A stretch of DNA of 14,310 nucleotides from S146-42 sp965371965. Its GTDB lineage: Bacteria; Planctomycetota; Phycisphaerae; Phycisphaerales; UBA1924. The notes under the pieces were generated by a model, which searched no databases, was not told the DNA's origin, and saw nothing but the letters and a program-made list of their open reading frames with translations. This document shows positions 5,802 to 12,688 of the stretch, in pieces. Numbering within the stretch: position 1 is the first letter of the stretch; each line of letters opens with the position of its first letter. A program made the translations under genes and the position numbers. The DNA is taken from contig CBDVAM010000087.1 of NCBI GenBank assembly GCA_965371965.1, positions 1-14,310 on the forward strand, given 5' to 3'.

Positions 5802-7133
5802 ATGGACATGAACTGGGATCTTCTTCGCATCTGGTGGGCCGTCTCTGGCATGTTGGTTATTCTCATGCAGTTGGGATTTGTATTCCTCGAAATGGGGTCC
5901 GTGCAGGATCGCCATCGCCCCGGGATCGCCGTCAAGAACTTCATGGTGCTGCTGTGCTCGTTTCTGGGGTACTACCTCATCGGCTATCACCTGATGTACG
6001 GCGCGGATCTGTTCGGTGTGGAGTCGTCCGGGGAGGGGAGCCAGAGCATCTTGAGCGGGCTCATCGGATGGGGTTGGGGGTATCCGCCTGAGACACCCGG
6101 GGGGATGAAGAATGCCTACGAGTGGCTCCTCTTCCAAGCGGGCTTTGCTGCGGTCGCGGCGACGATCATCTCCGGCACGCTGGCCTGCCGGACCTCGCTC
6201 TTTTCCAACGTGGTGATAGCGCTGCTGGTCAGTACGATCGTCTACCCGGTCTTCGGGCATTGGGTATGGGGCGACGGGCTCTTCAATCCCGGTGGTAGGA
6301 TTCCGGCCCACGACTATGCCGGATCGGCGGTCGTGCATTTCCTCGGTGGCTTCTGTGCGCTGGTCGCCGCATGGATCGCGGGTCCACGGAAGGAGTTCCC
6401 GGCGACGCCACCTGATCGCTCGCTGCCGTTTGCGACGATCGGCGTGATCTTCCTGTGGATCGGCTGGATCGGATTCAACGGCGGCAGTGTGACCGAAGAC
6501 CTGCTTACCAGGTATGGCGGGTACGAGCTGGTCGGGCTTGCCATCCTGACCACTTGCCTGTCGGCGTGTGCCGGCGGGTTGTTTTCCATGTTGATCGCCG
6601 CGTGGTATCATTTTTCCCTTGGCAGAGCGAAGGGATCATCCACCATTGGGAGCGCGTTGCGGGACCGGCTGCTGTTCGATCCATTCGCCACGCTCTCTGG
6701 CGCGATGGGTGGGATGGTCGCGGTCACCGCCAACTGCGACTGGCTGATCGGCAATGTGCAAGTGGCGATCAGCGTCGGCGTGTGTGGTGGACTGGCAACG
6801 TTCTTCACCGCGTGGCTCGTGCGCGATATTCTCAGGGTGGATGATCCGGTGGAGGCCATCGCTGTGCATGCGGGCGGTGGCACCATGGGCACGATGATTG
6901 CTGGTTTTCATCACGAGGCGACCTTCACGGGCCAGTTCCTTGCATTGCTGTCCTGCGTCATGCTCGTCATGGTCGTGCTGTGTCCTGCACTGTTGCTGCT
7001 GCGGCGTCTAAACCTTCTGCGCTGCTCGCCGGAGGAAGAGGCTGTGGGTCTTACGTTCGAGCAGGGGCTTGGTCCGACGCTCGTTTCGGGTCATCGCACG
7101 CGGGGCGACGATAGCGATGGAGGTGGCACATGA
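5802..7133 (+). CDS. amt: Amt-family ammonium transporter
   Basis: An inner-membrane ammonium channel of 443 residues with about eleven predicted membrane segments. Family marks include QLGFVFLEMG (23-32), LFQAGFAAVAATIISG (110-125), FGHWVWGDG (151-159), DYAGSAVVH (171-179, giving the conserved Asp171 and pore His179), WIGFNGGS (222-229, gate Phe225) and AIAVHAGGG (352-360, second pore His356). Comparison is to AmtB Asp160, His168, Phe215 and His318. The pore residues are all present, so transport is expected. The cytoplasmic tail after the last helix has LRCSPEEEAVGLTFEQGLG, where the usual motif ends GLDxxxHG, so the PII-responsive tail is diverged. No glnK gene is adjacent; instead the TGA overlaps the next gene's ATG (ATGA at 7130-7133), implying coupled translation. 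Start set by GGAGGTGA at 5788. Confidence 0.93.
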   Translation: MDMNWDLLRIWWAVSGMLVILMQLGFVFLEMGSVQDRHRPGIAVKNFMVLLCSFLGYYLIGYHLMYGADLFGVESSGEGSQSILSGLIGWGWGYPPETPGGMKNAYEWLLFQAGFAAVAATIISGTLACRTSLFSNVVIALLVSTIVYPVFGHWVWGDGLFNPGGRIPAHDYAGSAVVHFLGGFCALVAAWIAGPRKEFPATPPDRSLPFATIGVIFLWIGWIGFNGGSVTEDLLTRYGGYELVGLAILTTCLSACAGGLFSMLIAAWYHFSLGRAKGSSTIGSALRDRLLFDPFATLSGAMGGMVAVTANCDWLIGNVQVAISVGVCGGLATFFTAWLVRDILRVDDPVEAIAVHAGGGTMGTMIAGFHHEATFTGQFLALLSCVMLVMVVLCPALLLLRRLNLLRCSPEEEAVGLTFEQGLGPTLVSGHRTRGDDSDGGGT

Positions 7134-7810
7134 GCATCCCGAATATTGGGATTCTGGGTGACGGAATCGTGGAGCGCAACATCTCCGAGTACTACCACGG
7201 CGAGAATCTCGCGACGTGCAGCCTGCTTCAGAGGCAATCGGGTCACGATTGGGAACGGCTTTTTTCTGTCCATGACGGCATGATCCTCGATTTTCGTGAC
7301 AAGCCCGCGCCGGAGCGTCAGCTGGATTCAACGATCCTCAACAAGATGCGGGAATGGCAGCGCAGGGTTGTTGTGGTGGGCGAGGACTCTCAGAACTGTT
7401 GGTCAGAGCTCGCCGCGATCGGTGTGGAGCCACTGATGGTTATTCAGAGGCCCCCGAGAGGGTCAATCAAGTCGAATCCCTATTGCATTCAGCTCCTGCG
7501 GGCAGTCAATATGATTGCCGACGAGAAGCAGAGGCAGGAGCAGCCGGCCGGTCAGAAGTCTCCCATGGAGTCCAATGGCGGGCGGGCTGGTATTGGGCAG
7601 CGTAGCGTCGCGCCGCTGCTGCAGGTGACGGGAGCTCTGTTGGTCGTAGGGGGTGTGTTCGGAGTTCTGTCGACCCTGAAAAGCCTCAGTTTCGAGGATG
7701 ATATAGTCAAGCAGATTGGTCCACAGTTTGTCGCGATGATTTCCACAGGCATTGCGATGCTCGGAGGGCCGGGGATCCGGAAGCACATGAGCAAGAAGGA
7801 GATGTCCTGA
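7130..7810 (+). CDS. Unrecognised two-TM protein translationally coupled to amt
   Basis: The 226-residue product belongs to no family I recognise. Residues 1-130 look soluble and alternate strands and helices: NIGILGDG (5-12), GMILDFRD (50-57), RRVVVVGE (78-85) and GVEPLMVIQRPP (98-109). They suggest a small Rossmann-like or receiver-like fold, but no phospho-acceptor pocket or GxGxxG is secure. A polar linker (131-158) is followed by two hydrophobic segments, about 161-182 (LLQVTGALLVVGGVFGVL) and 198-215 (QFVAMISTGIAMLGGPG), and a basic tail, RKHMSKKEMS. Start at 7130 overlaps the amt stop by 4 bp, so expression is probably tied to the transporter. A sensor or modulator of Amt is a reasonable guess from context only. 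It does not resemble PII/GlnK. Confidence 0.8.
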   Translation: MSIPNIGILGDGIVERNISEYYHGENLATCSLLQRQSGHDWERLFSVHDGMILDFRDKPAPERQLDSTILNKMREWQRRVVVVGEDSQNCWSELAAIGVEPLMVIQRPPRGSIKSNPYCIQLLRAVNMIADEKQRQEQPAGQKSPMESNGGRAGIGQRSVAPLLQVTGALLVVGGVFGVLSTLKSLSFEDDIVKQIGPQFVAMISTGIAMLGGPGIRKHMSKKEMS

Positions 7811-7942
7811 GTTGCGGGATTGCAATCTGATCGATTGAGGCACCATCAAGAGGCCACGCACCGGTTCGGTTCAGCCGCGACGGCGCTACCCGGCCACGCA
7901 AGCCTGCCAATCGTTCGGCCCTTGGGATCATTTCGCTGACAG
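7811..7942. other. Short gap after the amt pair with no recognised feature
   Basis: No gene, hairpin with U-tract, or RNA is visible. GGCCACGCA occurs twice about 40 bp apart (near 7852 and 7893), without further structure. The duplicated cassette begins just beyond. Confidence 0.5.
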
Positions 7943-7982
7943 CCGGCAGCAGGAGCAAACTCAGAACAAGCACGATGCGCAC
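7943..7982 (-). pseudogene. Remnant of PEGA lipoprotein signal peptide (cassette copy 2)
   Basis: On the minus strand GTG at 7982 opens MRIVLVLSLLLLPA, nearly the same as the lipoprotein start MRLALLLSLLLLPA at 5058. The lipobox Cys is missing: the next codons give VSE instead of CVD. Homology ends there and no PEGA domain follows. This is the truncated left edge of the second cassette copy, not a working gene. Confidence 0.6.
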
Positions 7983-8295
7983 AGCATAGCGTTCGGGGAA
8001 GCTGGCAGGGTCTCATAGGATTATTGGAAATTGCGGGTGGGTGGTTTCCGATGGATAAGGTGTGGGACACAAGAGACCCAAAGTCGAGGGCATCAGCCAT
8101 ATCGACCCGTCGTGGGCGAGTCGCGTGCCCAGGGTGCGCCTGAGACACCTCGTGTCCAAGCCAGAGACGCGCGGCGGCATGTTTATCTTGTGGGTCTATG
8201 CGCAGATCGCGCTGTTTGTGATCGAGATCGTGTTGCTGATCGGCTGGTTGGCGTTGATCGTGATGATGACGCTGGGTGAGGCGGTCATCGGTTAG
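7945..8295. repeat. Duplicated cassette, copy 2 (direct repeat with 5021-5367)
   Basis: It carries the same blocks in the same order and orientation as 5021-5367, including the 25-bp identity 8099-8123. Differences include a 5-bp net deletion before 8051, an 8-bp insertion (CATCAGCC, 8091-8098), and a more diverged region after 8130. The left end stops inside the lipoprotein signal peptide. Confidence 0.85.
8051..8295 (+). pseudogene. Small membrane-protein gene, probably frameshifted (cassette copy 2)
   Basis: The ATG at 8051 matches that of copy 1 and gives MDKVWDTRDPKSR. An 8-bp insertion at 8091-8098 then shifts the frame. The block IDPSWASRVP and the hydrophobic end continue in the other frame to TAG at 8293-8295. 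That downstream frame is intact and encodes a good membrane helix (FILWVYAQIALFVIEIVLLI). It could start at GTG 8062 (77 residues) or ATG 8179 (38 residues), so a working shorter protein is not excluded. No strong RBS precedes either start. No family is recognised. Confidence 0.5.
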
Positions 8296-8304
8296 CGGTC
8301 GGAT

Positions 8305-8380
8305 TCACCACAGAGGCACCGAGGGCACAGAGAAAAGACTCTTGGATTTCAGGCTCTGTGTCTCTGTGCCTCTGTGGTGA
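8305..8380. repeat. Inverted-repeat element with CCACAGAGGCAC arms
   Basis: The left arm 8305-8332 begins TCACCACAGAGGCAC. The right arm 8354-8380 ends GTGCCTCTGTGGTGA, its reverse complement. The arms pair over about 27 bases with few mismatches around a 21-base loop. I recognise this arm sequence as a repeat widespread in genomes of many environmental bacteria, usually intergenic. It has no coding capacity; it sits 56 bp past the end of the large secreted-protein gene and could stop its transcription. Confidence 0.85.
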
Positions 8381-8436
8381 GCTGGTTCATCTGGGTTCTG
8401 TGATTGGTTCTAGGGATCGCCGACGCTCCTGGTCGG

Positions 8437-11400
8437 TCACTGCCAGCTCACGACGGTCTGTCCGCTGTCGATCGGGGTGCTGCGTTTGCTCAGGGGGACG
8501 ACGACCTCGACGACGCCGGGGCAGGAGACGCCCTGGGCGTTGGTTGCGGTGAACTCGATGCGATAGACGCGTCCGTCGCCGGCGCCGGAGCGCTCGGCTC
8601 GGAGCAGGAGCACGCCGTCGATATTGACTACGGCGTCCTGGTTCGTGTTGCCGTCGTCGTCTGCGTTGAGCGGCTCGTCCTGGGTGACGCGGTCGATGGT
8701 GATGGTCACGTCGAGGTCCTGGGGGTCGGCGATGCCGATGATCGCGATCTCGTGCATGGTGTGATTGGGCGGCCACAGCACGTTGTCACGGCTGAGGCTT
8801 CCGTTGGGTTTCACGATCCGGGCTTCGGCCAGGCCGCACAAAGGCGGTGCGATCACGTCACGCACGCCGATGGCGACGATGCTGGGGTCGCTCTCGAGAT
8901 CGCCATCGTCGACGATGAGCTGGAACTGGAGCGTCTCGGTGCCGCTGGCGACCTGCGGGGCGATGAACGAGGGTCGGACCGGATCGGTCAGGTTCAGCGC
9001 GACCATGGGGCCGGAGAGCTGGGTCCAGGTAAAGCTCAGGGGGTCGGCGTCGGGGTCGGAACTGAGCGAGCCGTCGAGGATGACCGCGGAGCCCTCGTCG
9101 ACGGCCTGGGTGTCGCCCGCGTCTGCGAGCGGCGGGTGGTTGACGTTTTCCACAATGATGGTCGCGATCGCGAGATCGGTATCGATGCCGTCAAACACGA
9201 AGATGCCGAACTCAAGCACGATCTGGCCGGTAGTCACCTCGGGTGCGACGAACGTGGCCTTGGGCTCCAGGGCGTCGATCAGCGTGACGGGTTCGCCGGA
9301 GAGCTGCATCCACTCGAAGGTGAGCGGGTCGCTATCGGGGTCGAAGCTGGCGGTTGCGTCGAGCGTGACCAGCGCGAACTCGTTGACGGTCTGGTCGCCG
9401 CCGGCGTCGGGCACGGGCGGGTGGTTGAGGTTGTTGACGGTGATATTGACGAAGTCGGGCTCGCTGAACAGCTCGCCATCGAATGTGACCAGGTCAAAGG
9501 TGAGGATGTCGCCCTCGGGTCCGACGCCGGGCGCGGCGAAGGTGGGCGCTGCGGGGTCGGCGAGGTTGAGCGTGACCATCTGGCCGGCGATTTGGCTCCA
9601 GAAGAAGTCGATTGCGTCGCCGTCAAGGTCGCCGCTGCCCGAGCCGTCGAGCGTGACGATGGCTTCCTCGTTTACAGCCTGGTCTGTACCAGCGTCGGCG
9701 ATGGGAGCACCATTGGGTTCAAAGGCGAGTGGTGTAATGAAGATTCCATTGGAAAAAGGGGTATCTCCCACGGCAACGGTTGCGATCCGGGTGTTCGTCG
9801 CGGTGTCGATGACCGCCACGGTGTCTGTATCAGCTTCGGTTACATAAACACGTGTCCCATCGGGATGAACGCTTACGCCCCGAGCCTGACTCACACTGGC
9901 CGCCCCAACTACCGTGTTCGTCGCCGTATCGATGACAGTGAATCTCCCCCCGCCTTGGATGCCGACGGCGTACACGCGAGACCCGTCGGGATGGATGGCC
10001 ACAGCCTGCGTACCGCTGACGAACACTTGGGCCACTTCACCCAAGAACCCCGGCAGGGCGGCATCTGGTTCCAAGACCCAGAGCGTACTCGAGGATGCCA
10101 CGACGTACACCCGAGCCCCGTCAGGACTGACCGCGATGCCGCGCGGGAATGTTGATCCGAGTGCGAATTGCGATACGAGCGCGTTCGTGTTCGCGTCAAA
10201 GACGTCCACGCGACCGGTGAATACTCCATTGATATTGCCATCCGTCGTCACGTACACCCATCGTCCCAGAGGGTCGACGGCGACACGGCGCGGGCCGGCG
10301 CTGGTTGGGAGTTCCGCAACGCGCGTGTTCGTGACGGTGTCGATGACGGCCAGCGTGTTGCTTGACATATTCGTGATATAGACCCGGGAGCCATCAGGGT
10401 GCACGGCGATTCCGCGAGGCGCCTGCCCTGTTACGACCGATGCCACCACCGTGTTGGTCGCGGTGTCGATGACCCAAACCTTGTCGTTGAAGTCGCCAAC
10501 TGTGGTCACGTAGACGCGCGACCCATCGGGATGCACCGCGACCGCCCACGGAATTGGGCCAACCGGAATCGTGGTGATTACCGTCTCGGTCGAGGTGTCA
10601 ATGACCGAGACGGTGTCGTCGTTGAGATTCGCGATATAGGCCCTCGGGTGAGCGGGTGCCGTCGGGGTGCTGGGGGTGATCCCATAGAGGTAGACCGATC
10701 CCGAGTTTGAGAAACTGTCATCCGTAAACGGGGCCCCGACGATTGCAACTTCACCACTCACGCCAACAGAGCGACCGAACTGGTCAGTGTCGAATCCGTC
10801 AGAGGCAAGTAGTTTGAGCGACTCGTTTCCAGTGGTCACATCAAACATGTAGGCCGATCCCGAGTTCGTGCCCGCATCATCGTCGTTGTGGGCTCCCACG
10901 ATGGCAAGACCTGCGTCAAGGGCCACGTATTCACCAAAGCGGTCACTGGCTGCTCCGTCACTAGCCAGCAACTTGAAGAGTTGATGACCGGTCGTCAGAT
11001 CGAAGACATACGCCGATCCGGATGTTGACCCGTTATCGTCATCACCCGGTGCTCCGACAACGGCGCGATCGCCACTTAGGGCTACCGAAATTCCGAAGAA
11101 ATCTGCTAACGCCGGGTCTCCTGCAACGAGCTTGAAGAGCTGCTCGCCTGTGTTCACATCGAAAACATACGCGGATCCCGAGTTTTCGGCGTTGTCGTCA
11201 TCGCCGTCGGCTCCGACAATCGCAATGTTGCCATCCAGCGCTACCGAGTGACCAAAGACCTCGCTCCCCGTGCCATCAGCAGCAAAGAGCTTGCGCAGTT
11301 GCACGCCTGTTGTCACATTGAAGATATATGCCGAGCCGGCAGTGTTTCCATGGTCCTCATCGAAGTGCGCCCCGACAATCGCCAGATTCCCGCTCACGGC

Positions 11401-11856
11401 AACAGAAATGCCGAATCGGTCGCCCGCGTCTCCGTCGGTCGGAAGTAGCTTGTGGAGTAGGGCTCCGGTCGTGGCGTCAAAGAGATACGCCGAACCAGAC
11501 TCGGAACCGTTGTCGTCGTCACCCCACGCCCCAACGATTGCGACATTTCCGCTCAACCCAACGGAGAGGCCGAACTGATCGCTGAAATCTCGATCAGCTG
11601 AGGTGAGCTTGAGGGTCTGCGTCCCGGTTGTGACATCAAAGATGTACGCTGATCCTTTTCCAGAGTCATCTGCCCACACGCCGACAATGGCGAGATTGCC
11701 GTCCAAGTGCACCGCCGAGCCGAACTGGTCGGATTGTGCGCCATCACTCGCAGCGAGTTCGGCATCCTCAAACAAGAGTGGCGTTTGTGCGGACACCGGT
11801 GCGGCCAGCATGAACACCGCACCGATCGCGACAATGCAATTCCTGAAGTTTCTCAT
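8437..11856 (-). CDS. Large secreted protein: FG-GAP propeller, YVTN propeller, three Ig-like domains
   Basis: The 1139-residue extracytoplasmic protein begins with a Sec signal peptide, cleaved after VSA (1-23). Seven FG-GAP-like repeats follow (34-392; conserved FG at 45, 95, 148, 201, 254, 307, 360, mostly 53 residues apart), each with an acidic loop like GDDDNGS that may bind calcium. Seven YVTN-type blades come next (404-706, for example VHPDGSRVYVTT and VIDTATNTVV). Three tandem PKD/K319L-like Ig domains lie at about 716-808, 812-904 and 908-1000, each opening with a PxADAG-like motif. A C-terminal domain (1005-1121, LWPPNHTMHEI, RAERSGAGDGRVYRI) is bracketed by its only two cysteines, C1007 and C1112, possibly a disulfide. 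There is no membrane anchor or sorting tail. Expected roles are adhesion or surface/matrix binding; the ligand is unknown. The ATG at 11856 follows AAAGGGTGAG. Confidence 0.88.
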   Translation of the reverse strand: MRNFRNCIVAIGAVFMLAAPVSAQTPLLFEDAELAASDGAQSDQFGSAVHLDGNLAIVGVWADDSGKGSAYIFDVTTGTQTLKLTSADRDFSDQFGLSVGLSGNVAIVGAWGDDDNGSESGSAYLFDATTGALLHKLLPTDGDAGDRFGISVAVSGNLAIVGAHFDEDHGNTAGSAYIFNVTTGVQLRKLFAADGTGSEVFGHSVALDGNIAIVGADGDDDNAENSGSAYVFDVNTGEQLFKLVAGDPALADFFGISVALSGDRAVVGAPGDDDNGSTSGSAYVFDLTTGHQLFKLLASDGAASDRFGEYVALDAGLAIVGAHNDDDAGTNSGSAYMFDVTTGNESLKLLASDGFDTDQFGRSVGVSGEVAIVGAPFTDDSFSNSGSVYLYGITPSTPTAPAHPRAYIANLNDDTVSVIDTSTETVITTIPVGPIPWAVAVHPDGSRVYVTTVGDFNDKVWVIDTATNTVVASVVTGQAPRGIAVHPDGSRVYITNMSSNTLAVIDTVTNTRVAELPTSAGPRRVAVDPLGRWVYVTTDGNINGVFTGRVDVFDANTNALVSQFALGSTFPRGIAVSPDGARVYVVASSSTLWVLEPDAALPGFLGEVAQVFVSGTQAVAIHPDGSRVYAVGIQGGGRFTVIDTATNTVVGAASVSQARGVSVHPDGTRVYVTEADTDTVAVIDTATNTRIATVAVGDTPFSNGIFITPLAFEPNGAPIADAGTDQAVNEEAIVTLDGSGSGDLDGDAIDFFWSQIAGQMVTLNLADPAAPTFAAPGVGPEGDILTFDLVTFDGELFSEPDFVNITVNNLNHPPVPDAGGDQTVNEFALVTLDATASFDPDSDPLTFEWMQLSGEPVTLIDALEPKATFVAPEVTTGQIVLEFGIFVFDGIDTDLAIATIIVENVNHPPLADAGDTQAVDEGSAVILDGSLSSDPDADPLSFTWTQLSGPMVALNLTDPVRPSFIAPQVASGTETLQFQLIVDDGDLESDPSIVAIGVRDVIAPPLCGLAEARIVKPNGSLSRDNVLWPPNHTMHEIAIIGIADPQDLDVTITIDRVTQDEPLNADDDGNTNQDAVVNIDGVLLLRAERSGAGDGRVYRIEFTATNAQGVSCPGVVEVVVPLSKRSTPIDSGQTVVSWQ
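10681..11757 (-). repeat. Coding tandem repeats (seven FG-GAP units of about 159 bp)
   Basis: The DNA under residues 34-392 of the secreted protein is a tandem array of about 159-bp units (first spacing 150 bp). The units differ by many substitutions, so the array is old rather than a recent expansion. Seven units are what one closed seven-bladed propeller needs. Confidence 0.75.
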
Positions 11857-12052
11857 TTGAACTCACCCTTTCGTTCTCGGTGTGTCCTCTCAGACACGCC
11901 CTTCCAATCCCGCGAAGGATCCGGTACCATGGGCACACCGGCCACGCCCGAGCTGTTTGGGCTCGTTCGACGTGGTGCGGCACCGACCTGTTCACAAGGA
12001 GCAGCGCTGGATTCCCGACCGAAAACCACGACTTTTGAGATTTGTCGAAAAA
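11857..12052. other. Divergent intergenic region between secreted protein and ECF sigma genes
   Basis: These 196 bp must hold the promoters of both divergent genes. The minus-strand RBS (AAAGGGTGAG) lies at about 11862-11871. I see GTGT-N8-ACAC at 11881-11896 as a small palindrome, but no clear -35/-10 pair on either strand. Confidence 0.5.
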
Positions 12053-12664
12053 ATGACCGACCGCCCCGACAAGCTGGGTCCCACCGATGAAGCGGGCGCG
12101 ACTGGGCGTAACGCCGTCGATCGCGCCGGGGGAGATGATGGGTCGGACGAGCTTCTCGGTCTGGTCTATGACCAACTCCGCTCGCTCGCCCGGACCATGA
12201 TGGCTCGCGAGGGGGCGGGGCACACGCTGCAGACGACGGCCCTGGTGCACGAGGCCTACGTGCGGCTGTCACGCGAAGACGCGGCGCGCTGGAACAATCG
12301 CAGACACTTCTACCTGGTGGCGGGCCAGGCCATGCGCCGGATCCTGGTAGATCGAGCCCGCCGACGGGCGCGACTCAAGCACGGCGGCGATCACACGCGG
12401 GTGCCGCTGGACCAGGTCGTGACCGCAACTTCAGAGGAAGATATTGACATTGTCGGTTTGGACGACGCCATCCGGCGCTTATCGCATATAGACGGGCGTG
12501 CGGGCCAGCTGATCACGCTGCGGTACTTCGCGGGGCTGAGTCTCGAGGACGCCGCCGGGGCGCTGGAGATTCCCGTGACGACCGCGAGGAGAGACTGGAA
12601 CTACGCACGGGCGTGGCTGTCTCGCGAGATGGGCGGCGATGACGGGAGTGACGAGGTCACATGA
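12053..12664 (+). CDS. ECF-type RNA polymerase sigma factor (TIGR02999/ECF_sub-like)
   Basis: A 203-residue sigma factor that would direct RNA polymerase to alternative promoters. Region 2 spans about 31-105: LLGLVYDQLRSLARTMMARE, then GHTLQTTALVHEAYVRLS (57-73), the hallmark of this planctomycete-rich subfamily. Region 4 spans about 135-193, with the HTH LSLEDAAGALEIPVTTARRD (162-181). The start is taken at ATG 12053; the frame is open upstream but reads as non-protein. The RBS is weak (GAG about 12 bases upstream), and the first 30 residues are poorly conserved. It forms an operon with the kinase gene, whose start lies 10 bp after this stop. In this subfamily a linked Ser/Thr kinase commonly replaces the usual anti-sigma factor; none is seen here. 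Targets are unknown; the divergent secreted-protein gene is a candidate. Confidence 0.9.
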   Translation: MTDRPDKLGPTDEAGATGRNAVDRAGGDDGSDELLGLVYDQLRSLARTMMAREGAGHTLQTTALVHEAYVRLSREDAARWNNRRHFYLVAGQAMRRILVDRARRRARLKHGGDHTRVPLDQVVTATSEEDIDIVGLDDAIRRLSHIDGRAGQLITLRYFAGLSLEDAAGALEIPVTTARRDWNYARAWLSREMGGDDGSDEVT

Positions 12665-12688
12665 GCGAGCCAACATGAGCGAACCAGC
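12661..12688 (+). repeat. 14-bp tandem duplication of the kinase start region
   Basis: ATGAGCGAGCCAAC (12661-12674) is followed directly by ATGAGCGAACCAGC (12675-12688). The first ATG overlaps the sigma stop (ATGA) but runs only five codons (MSEPT) to TGA; the second begins the kinase. Confidence 0.75.

Noticed and set aside
5706..6611. 301-codon minus-strand frame across amt
   Set aside because: It is antisense to conserved Amt helices; composition is charged and non-globular.
8404..10155. 583-codon plus-strand open frame
   Set aside because: It mirrors the Ig-like and YVTN coding sequence of the minus-strand secreted protein and is rich in repetitive Asp/Gly/Val without a domain pattern.
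10681..11757. Regular repeats that might suggest a CRISPR or satellite array
   Set aside because: Units are about 159 bp, diverged and fully coding as FG-GAP repeats.
11882..12052. N-terminal extension of the ECF sigma factor to 11882
   Set aside because: The 57 added residues are unlike the family, and the resulting protein would exceed the usual length of about 180-205.
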